Source: an uncultured Frankiales bacterium (lineage in GTDB: Bacteria; Actinomycetota; Actinomycetes; Mycobacteriales; SCTD01). Taken from it: a stretch of DNA of 17,913 nucleotides. Under the pieces are notes generated by a model that was not told the origin of the DNA, did not search any database, and saw only the letters and a list, made by a program, of their open reading frames with translations. Shown here in pieces: positions 14,666 through 17,913 of this stretch. A program made the position numbers and the translations under genes. The stretch is from assembly GCA_946479905.1 (NCBI GenBank), contig CAMLIA010000072.1, forward strand, positions 1 through 17,913, given 5' to 3'. Numbering within the stretch: position 1 is the first letter of the stretch; every line of letters starts with the position of its first letter.

Positions 14666-15551
14666 CGGTCCGCAGTCGGTCCGTCAGCGTCGCCGGGTCG
14701 AGGTGGGCCGGCTCGGTCGTCGTGAGCCAGTCGTCGAGCAGGTCGGCCAGCCGGCGCGGCTCCGTGAGGTGCGGGAAGTGGCCGCACCCGGGGAACTCGA
14801 CGTAGCGCGCTGACGGCAGCTGCTCGGCCAGGGTCCGGCCGTGCGACACCGGCAGGATCGCGTCCTTCGCGCCCCAGACGACCAGCATCGGCAGGTCGGC
14901 AGCGAGGTAGAGGCGGTCGCGGCCGTCGACCCGCTGGCCGCTGATGTCGATCACCGAGCGGGCGGTGTGCACGAAGGCGGACCGGGTGGCCGGGTCGCCG
15001 AGGGAGCCGAACCCGACGAGGGCCTCGTGCAGACCGGCGGGTACGACGCGGCCGACCGCCCGGTCCAGGCGGCGGCCCGCGGCGCGGACCCAGCGGCCGG
15101 CGATGACGGGCAGCACGAGCTCCGAGCCGGGCAGCGTCGCCGCCCGCAGGAAGACCGACACCTCGCGGCCGAGCCCGCCGGAGCTGACCAGCGCGAGGCG
15201 CTCGACCCGCTCCGGGAACTGGTAGGCGAACTGCATGGCGATGCCGCCGCCGAGCGAGTGGCCGACGAGCGTGACGCGGTCGTGGCCGAGGGCGGCCAGC
15301 AGGTCCCGGATGCCGCAGGCCTGCGCACCGAGCGAGTAGTCGCCACGCGGCTTGGCCGACAGCCCGTGGCCGAGCAGGTCGGGTGCGATCACCCGGTACC
15401 GGTCGCCCAGCACGCTCATCACCCGCTCCCACTGGGCGGCGCGGGACGCGATGCCGTGCACCAGCACGACCACCGGCCCGGTGCTGCCGGCCTGGGCGTA
15501 GCGGACGTCGTGACCGTGCACGACGTGGTGGTGCAGGGTGACCTCAGCCAT
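14640..15551 (-). CDS. Alpha/beta-fold hydrolase
   Basis: This 303-aa cytoplasmic serine hydrolase has the full triad pattern: nucleophile Ser99 in VGHSLGG (96-102), acid Asp230 in VWGAKD and His258 in GCGHFPHL. HGI (32-34) supplies the oxyanion hole. It resembles the MhpC/epoxide-hydrolase-like group with PDLLGHGLSAKP (58-68). The Ser nucleophile argues for an esterase, lipase or C-C hydrolase and against an epoxide hydrolase. ATG 15551 is preferred; an in-frame TTG at 15587 lies inside the apparent -35 element. The gene diverges from the MBL-fold/acyl-CoA dehydrogenase pair, and a perfect operator (15562-15580) sits 11 bp before its start, so it is probably repressed by the same regulator. 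A role in liberating or opening the acyl substrate of that pathway is inferred. Confidence 0.88.
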   Translation of the reverse strand: MAEVTLHHHVVHGHDVRYAQAGSTGPVVVLVHGIASRAAQWERVMSVLGDRYRVIAPDLLGHGLSAKPRGDYSLGAQACGIRDLLAALGHDRVTLVGHSLGGGIAMQFAYQFPERVERLALVSSGGLGREVSVFLRAATLPGSELVLPVIAGRWVRAAGRRLDRAVGRVVPAGLHEALVGFGSLGDPATRSAFVHTARSVIDISGQRVDGRDRLYLAADLPMLVVWGAKDAILPVSHGRTLAEQLPSARYVEFPGCGHFPHLTEPRRLADLLDDWLTTTEPAHLDPATLTDRLRTATAAGSRS

Positions 15552-15561
15552 GCCTCCCAGG

Positions 15562-15580
15562 CTGTTACCGCGGGTAACAG
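15562..15580. promoter_or_regulatory. Palindromic operator 1, TetR-type
   Basis: CTGTTACC-GCG-GGTAACAG has perfect 8-bp arms around a 3-bp centre. It lies between the apparent -35 (TTGACT, 15587 to 15582 on the minus strand) and the start of the alpha/beta hydrolase, where a bound repressor would block RNA polymerase. Size and symmetry suit a TetR-family dimer, but no regulator gene is in the window. Confidence 0.75.
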
Positions 15581-15581
15581 A

Positions 15582-15600
15582 AGTCAAGAGACGCTTGACA
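15582..15600. promoter_or_regulatory. Back-to-back -35 elements of the divergent operons
   Basis: TTGACA (15595-15600, plus) and TTGACT (15587 to 15582, minus) are separated by 7 bp and face opposite ways. The minus one is 17 bp from CAGCCT, which ends 7 nt before the hydrolase ATG. The plus one is about 18 bp from CAGTGT (15619-15624), overlapping operator 2. The -35 matches are good and the -10 matches weak. Confidence 0.55.
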
Positions 15601-15621
15601 CAACCCCGTGGCAGCCGTCAG

Positions 15622-15638
15622 TGTTACCGGCGGTAACA
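15622..15638. promoter_or_regulatory. Palindromic operator 2, TetR-type
   Basis: TGTTACC-GGC-GGTAACA repeats the arms of operator 1 exactly over 7 bp, with a different 3-bp centre. It overlaps the likely -10/start region of the plus-strand operon, 19 bp before its GTG. The two operator centres are 59 bp apart. Confidence 0.75.
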
Positions 15639-15656
15639 ACCTTCGGAGGAGCAGCT

Positions 15657-16709
15657 GTGACCCTCGCCGACCTGCGGCAGGCCGACCCGGTCGGCACGCC
15701 GCTCGACGCGTTCTCCGCCGTCGACCGCAGCGCGCCGTACGGCGTGCAGCTGCGCCAGGTCCGGACGGCCGCCGAGGCCTTCCGCCGGGACTTCCTCAGC
15801 ACGGGGCAGCCGAGCAGCGTCGACACCTGCGACCTCGTGACGCTGCCCTACCCGACCCGGTTCGGGCTCTGGATGGCGGCCGTCACCCCCTCGCCGTACG
15901 TCTCCATCACCAACCGGATGCTGGTCGTCCGCTGGGACGGGGGCGTGCTGGTGTTCGAGCCGAGCGACCACGAGCGCGGGGAGTACACGCCGTACTTCGC
16001 CCGGCTCAACGAGCAGACGCCGGCGCTGGTGCAGAAGCGGGTCGTGACCCGGCACGCCACCGTGCTGGAGAACCTCGCGACCCTCGGCATCACCCCCGAG
16101 GAGGTCACCCACCTGGCCTTCGACCACCTGCACACCCAGGACGTGCGCCGCTGGATCGGGACGTCCACGGAGGCGCCGGCCTTCCCGAACGCGAAGCTCG
16201 TCGTCCAGCGCAGCGAGCTCGAGGCGATGGCGGACCTGCACCCGCTGCAGCGGCAGTGGTACCAGCCCGACACCTACACCGACCTGCGCGTCGACGCGAT
16301 CGCCGCCATCGACGGCGACGTGCTGCTCGCCCCCGGCGTCGCGTTGCTCGCGACCCCCGGCCACGCCGTCGGCAACCAGACCCTGGTGCTGGCGACCGGT
16401 GACGGCGTCTGGGCGGTGAGCGAGAACGTCATCGCCGTCGAGGCGATGGCTCCCGAGCACTCGAAGATCCCAGGGATGGCCCGGGGGGCCCGCACCTGGG
16501 GCCGCGAGGTGGTGCTCAACACCAACACCCCCGAGGCGCTGGCCGACCAGTACAACTCCGTCATCAAGGAGAAGGCCCTGGTGGACCGTTCGCAGCGGGA
16601 CGGGCGCTTCCCGCAGTTCCTGCCCTCGTCGGAGCTCACGCCCTCGCCGTACTTCCCGGGCACCAGGCCCACCTTCACGACCGGTTCGATCACACACAGG
16701 AGCACCTGA
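15657..16709 (+). CDS. Metallo-beta-lactamase-fold hydrolase-like protein
   Basis: The 350-aa product looks like a member of the MBL-fold superfamily. AFDHLHTQD (154-162) stands where the superfamily has HxHxDH; His157 and His159 are kept but the Asp is one position later (HxHxxD). ATPGHAVGNQ (232-241) supplies the next metal-binding His (His236), and the ISENVIAVEAM-like stretch (about 255-264) has Glu in the bridging-residue region. Whether it binds two metals is therefore uncertain. The start is GTG 15657, with GGAGGA 6 nt upstream. It has no signal peptide, so it is cytoplasmic. The next gene, an acyl-CoA dehydrogenase, starts 1 bp after its stop, and an operator lies over its promoter. 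A thioesterase- or lactonase-like step on an acyl-CoA intermediate is possible but not shown. Confidence 0.75.
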   Translation: MTLADLRQADPVGTPLDAFSAVDRSAPYGVQLRQVRTAAEAFRRDFLSTGQPSSVDTCDLVTLPYPTRFGLWMAAVTPSPYVSITNRMLVVRWDGGVLVFEPSDHERGEYTPYFARLNEQTPALVQKRVVTRHATVLENLATLGITPEEVTHLAFDHLHTQDVRRWIGTSTEAPAFPNAKLVVQRSELEAMADLHPLQRQWYQPDTYTDLRVDAIAAIDGDVLLAPGVALLATPGHAVGNQTLVLATGDGVWAVSENVIAVEAMAPEHSKIPGMARGARTWGREVVLNTNTPEALADQYNSVIKEKALVDRSQRDGRFPQFLPSSELTPSPYFPGTRPTFTTGSITHRST

Positions 16710-16710
16710 C

Positions 16711-17913
16711 ATGCCCGGCTTCAGCCTCGAGCTCAACGAGGACCAGCAGACCCTCCAGAAGTGGCTCCACGAGTTCGCCGTCAACGTGATCCGGCCGGCG
16801 GCCTCGGAGTGGGACGAGCGGGAGGAGACGCCCTGGCCGATCATCCAGGAGGCCGCGAAGGCGGGGATCTACTCCCTCGACTTCTTCGCCAGCACCTGGG
16901 GCGACGAGACCGGCATCAGCCTGCCGATCACCATGGAGGAGCTGTTCTGGGGCGATGCGGGCATCGGCCTGTCGATCGTCGGCAGCACCCTGGGACTGGC
17001 GGGGATCCTCGCCAACGGCACCCCCGAGCAGCTGGCCGAGTGGGCCCCGCAGTGCTTCGGGACTCCCGAGGACCCGCGGCTGTGCGCGCTCGCCGTCTCC
17101 GAGCCGAACGCCGGGTCCGACGTCTCGAGCATGAAGACCACGGCGGTGTACGACGAGAAGACCGACGAGTGGGTCCTCAACGGTGTGAAGACCTGGATCA
17201 CCAACGGCGGCATCGCCGACGTGCACGTCGTCGTCGCCTCGGTCGACCCGGCGCTGAAGGCCCGTGGCCAGGCGTCGTTCGTCGTCGGCCCGGACTTCAA
17301 GGGCAAGGGGCTGTCGCAGGGGCAGAAGTTCAAGAAGCACGGGATCCGCGCCTCGCACACCTCCGAGGTGATCCTGGACAACTGCCGCATCCCGGGCACG
17401 GCGCTGCTCGGCGGCAAGGACAAGCTCGACGCCCGGCTCGCCAAGGCCCGCGAGCGGCAGGCCGCGATCGAGCGCGGCGAGACCCTCGCGAGCTCCCGCG
17501 AGAAGGGCGGCCAGGCCGCCATGGCCACCTTCGAGGCGTCCCGGCCGTCGGTGGGTGCGCAGGCGGTCGGCATCGCGCGCGCTGCCTACGAGTACGCCCT
17601 GGAGTACGCCGGCACCCGCGAGCAGTTCGGGCGGCCGATCGTGCAGAACCAGGGCGTGGCGTTCCAGCTCGCCGACATGAAGACCAAGATCGACGCCTCC
17701 CGGCTGCTGGTGTGGCGGGCCGCGTGGATGGGCCGCAACGGCGTCCCGTTCACCAGCGGCGAGGGCTCGATGTCGAAGCTCTACGCGGGCGAGACCGCCG
17801 TCGAGGTGACCGAGAAGGCGATCCAGATCCTCGGCGGCAACGGCTACACCCGTGAGTACCCGGTCGAGCGGTGGCACCGCGACGCGAAGATCTACACGAT
17901 CTTCGAGGGCACC
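16711..17913 (+). CDS. Acyl-CoA dehydrogenase, MCAD-like (3' end beyond the window)
   Basis: The 401 visible residues cover nearly a whole acyl-CoA dehydrogenase; the frame is open at the right edge. It removes alpha-beta hydrogens from an acyl-CoA with FAD, passing electrons to ETF. Signatures are ALAVSEPNAGSD (126-137), NGVKTWITNGG (157-167), TREQFGRPIVQNQGVAFQLADMK region (302-324), LGGNGYTREYPVERWHRD (374-391) and the canonical catalytic Glu399 in IFEGT, the last codons seen. A charged segment of about 30 residues (237-268, rich in Lys, Arg, Glu) is inserted between the beta domain and the C-terminal helices compared with MCAD. ATG 16711 has AGGAG about 8 nt upstream and begins 1 bp after the MBL-fold stop, so the two form an operon. 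Unlike the fadE pair at 5.2-7.5 kb, this enzyme looks self-sufficient. Confidence 0.92.
   Translation, partial: MPGFSLELNEDQQTLQKWLHEFAVNVIRPAASEWDEREETPWPIIQEAAKAGIYSLDFFASTWGDETGISLPITMEELFWGDAGIGLSIVGSTLGLAGILANGTPEQLAEWAPQCFGTPEDPRLCALAVSEPNAGSDVSSMKTTAVYDEKTDEWVLNGVKTWITNGGIADVHVVVASVDPALKARGQASFVVGPDFKGKGLSQGQKFKKHGIRASHTSEVILDNCRIPGTALLGGKDKLDARLAKARERQAAIERGETLASSREKGGQAAMATFEASRPSVGAQAVGIARAAYEYALEYAGTREQFGRPIVQNQGVAFQLADMKTKIDASRLLVWRAAWMGRNGVPFTSGEGSMSKLYAGETAVEVTEKAIQILGGNGYTREYPVERWHRDAKIYTIFEGT

Noticed and set aside
15624..16844. A 406-codon minus-strand open frame opposite the MBL-fold gene
   Set aside because: No recognisable domain and a composition typical of antisense GC-rich frames; the plus strand has a ribosome binding site, family motifs and an operon partner.
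16761..17855. A 364-codon plus-strand open frame over the last gene
   Set aside because: It is a frame-shifted reading of the acyl-CoA dehydrogenase that starts at 16711, whose frame holds all ACAD signatures and is open to the edge.
1..17913. CRISPR arrays, tRNA genes and insertion sequences
   Set aside because: No regularly spaced repeats, cloverleaf-forming segments or transposase motifs were seen on either strand; intergenic gaps are all short.

Overview
The window is 17.9 kb of very GC-rich, densely coded chromosome from an actinomycete (Actinomycetota). This rests on GTG/TTG starts, secreted and lipoprotein genes with Ala-rich leaders, the divergent ADP-glucose/maltose-1-phosphate gene pair also seen in mycobacteria, paired FadE-type acyl-CoA dehydrogenases, and DUF3105 and DUF6318 lipoproteins. 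The sequence alone does not fix the genus. Sixteen protein genes are called; the last runs off the right edge. No tRNA, rRNA, CRISPR array or insertion sequence was seen, and no gene-free stretch exceeds about 150 bases.

Layout. Bases 1-101 hold a strong hairpin. A secreted alpha/beta hydrolase (-, 102-1250) diverges from an FMN-dependent lactate 2-monooxygenase-like enzyme (+, 1338-2495). A secreted subtilase with PKD and PPC-type tail domains follows (+, 2567-4360). A minus-strand operon then carries a large FadE, a small FadE and an SDR dehydrogenase (7452 down to 4415), with a 9-bp gap and then an ATGA overlap. It looks like an oxidation module for an acyl-CoA of unknown identity. Diverging from it are an inositol-monophosphatase-family enzyme (7508-8305) and a secreted CAP/SCP protein (8333-8776). 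Next come tandem hairpins and a translationally coupled pair: a DUF6318-like lipoprotein and a secreted protein with a PKD-like motif (8928-10369).

The middle is storage-glucan metabolism: glgA/glgM (-) and glgC (+) diverge across about 30 bp. glgC ends tail to tail with an Ohr peroxidase gene on a shared CTAG. A lipoprotein M23 peptidase (-) and a DUF3105 lipoprotein (+) then diverge across only 22 bp.

The right end looks like a small regulon: an alpha/beta hydrolase (-, 14640-15551) diverges from a metallo-beta-lactamase-fold protein and a third acyl-CoA dehydrogenase (+, 15657 to the edge). The 105-bp gap between them holds two near-identical, perfectly palindromic operators (TGTTACC-N3-GGTAACA), one in front of each arm. 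No regulator gene is in the window. This is the best candidate here for an uncharacterised pathway.

A recurring theme is start sites without a ribosome binding site but with a -10-like hexamer 6-8 nt upstream, suggesting leaderless mRNAs. In two short divergent gaps the opposing -10 elements appear to share one TA step.
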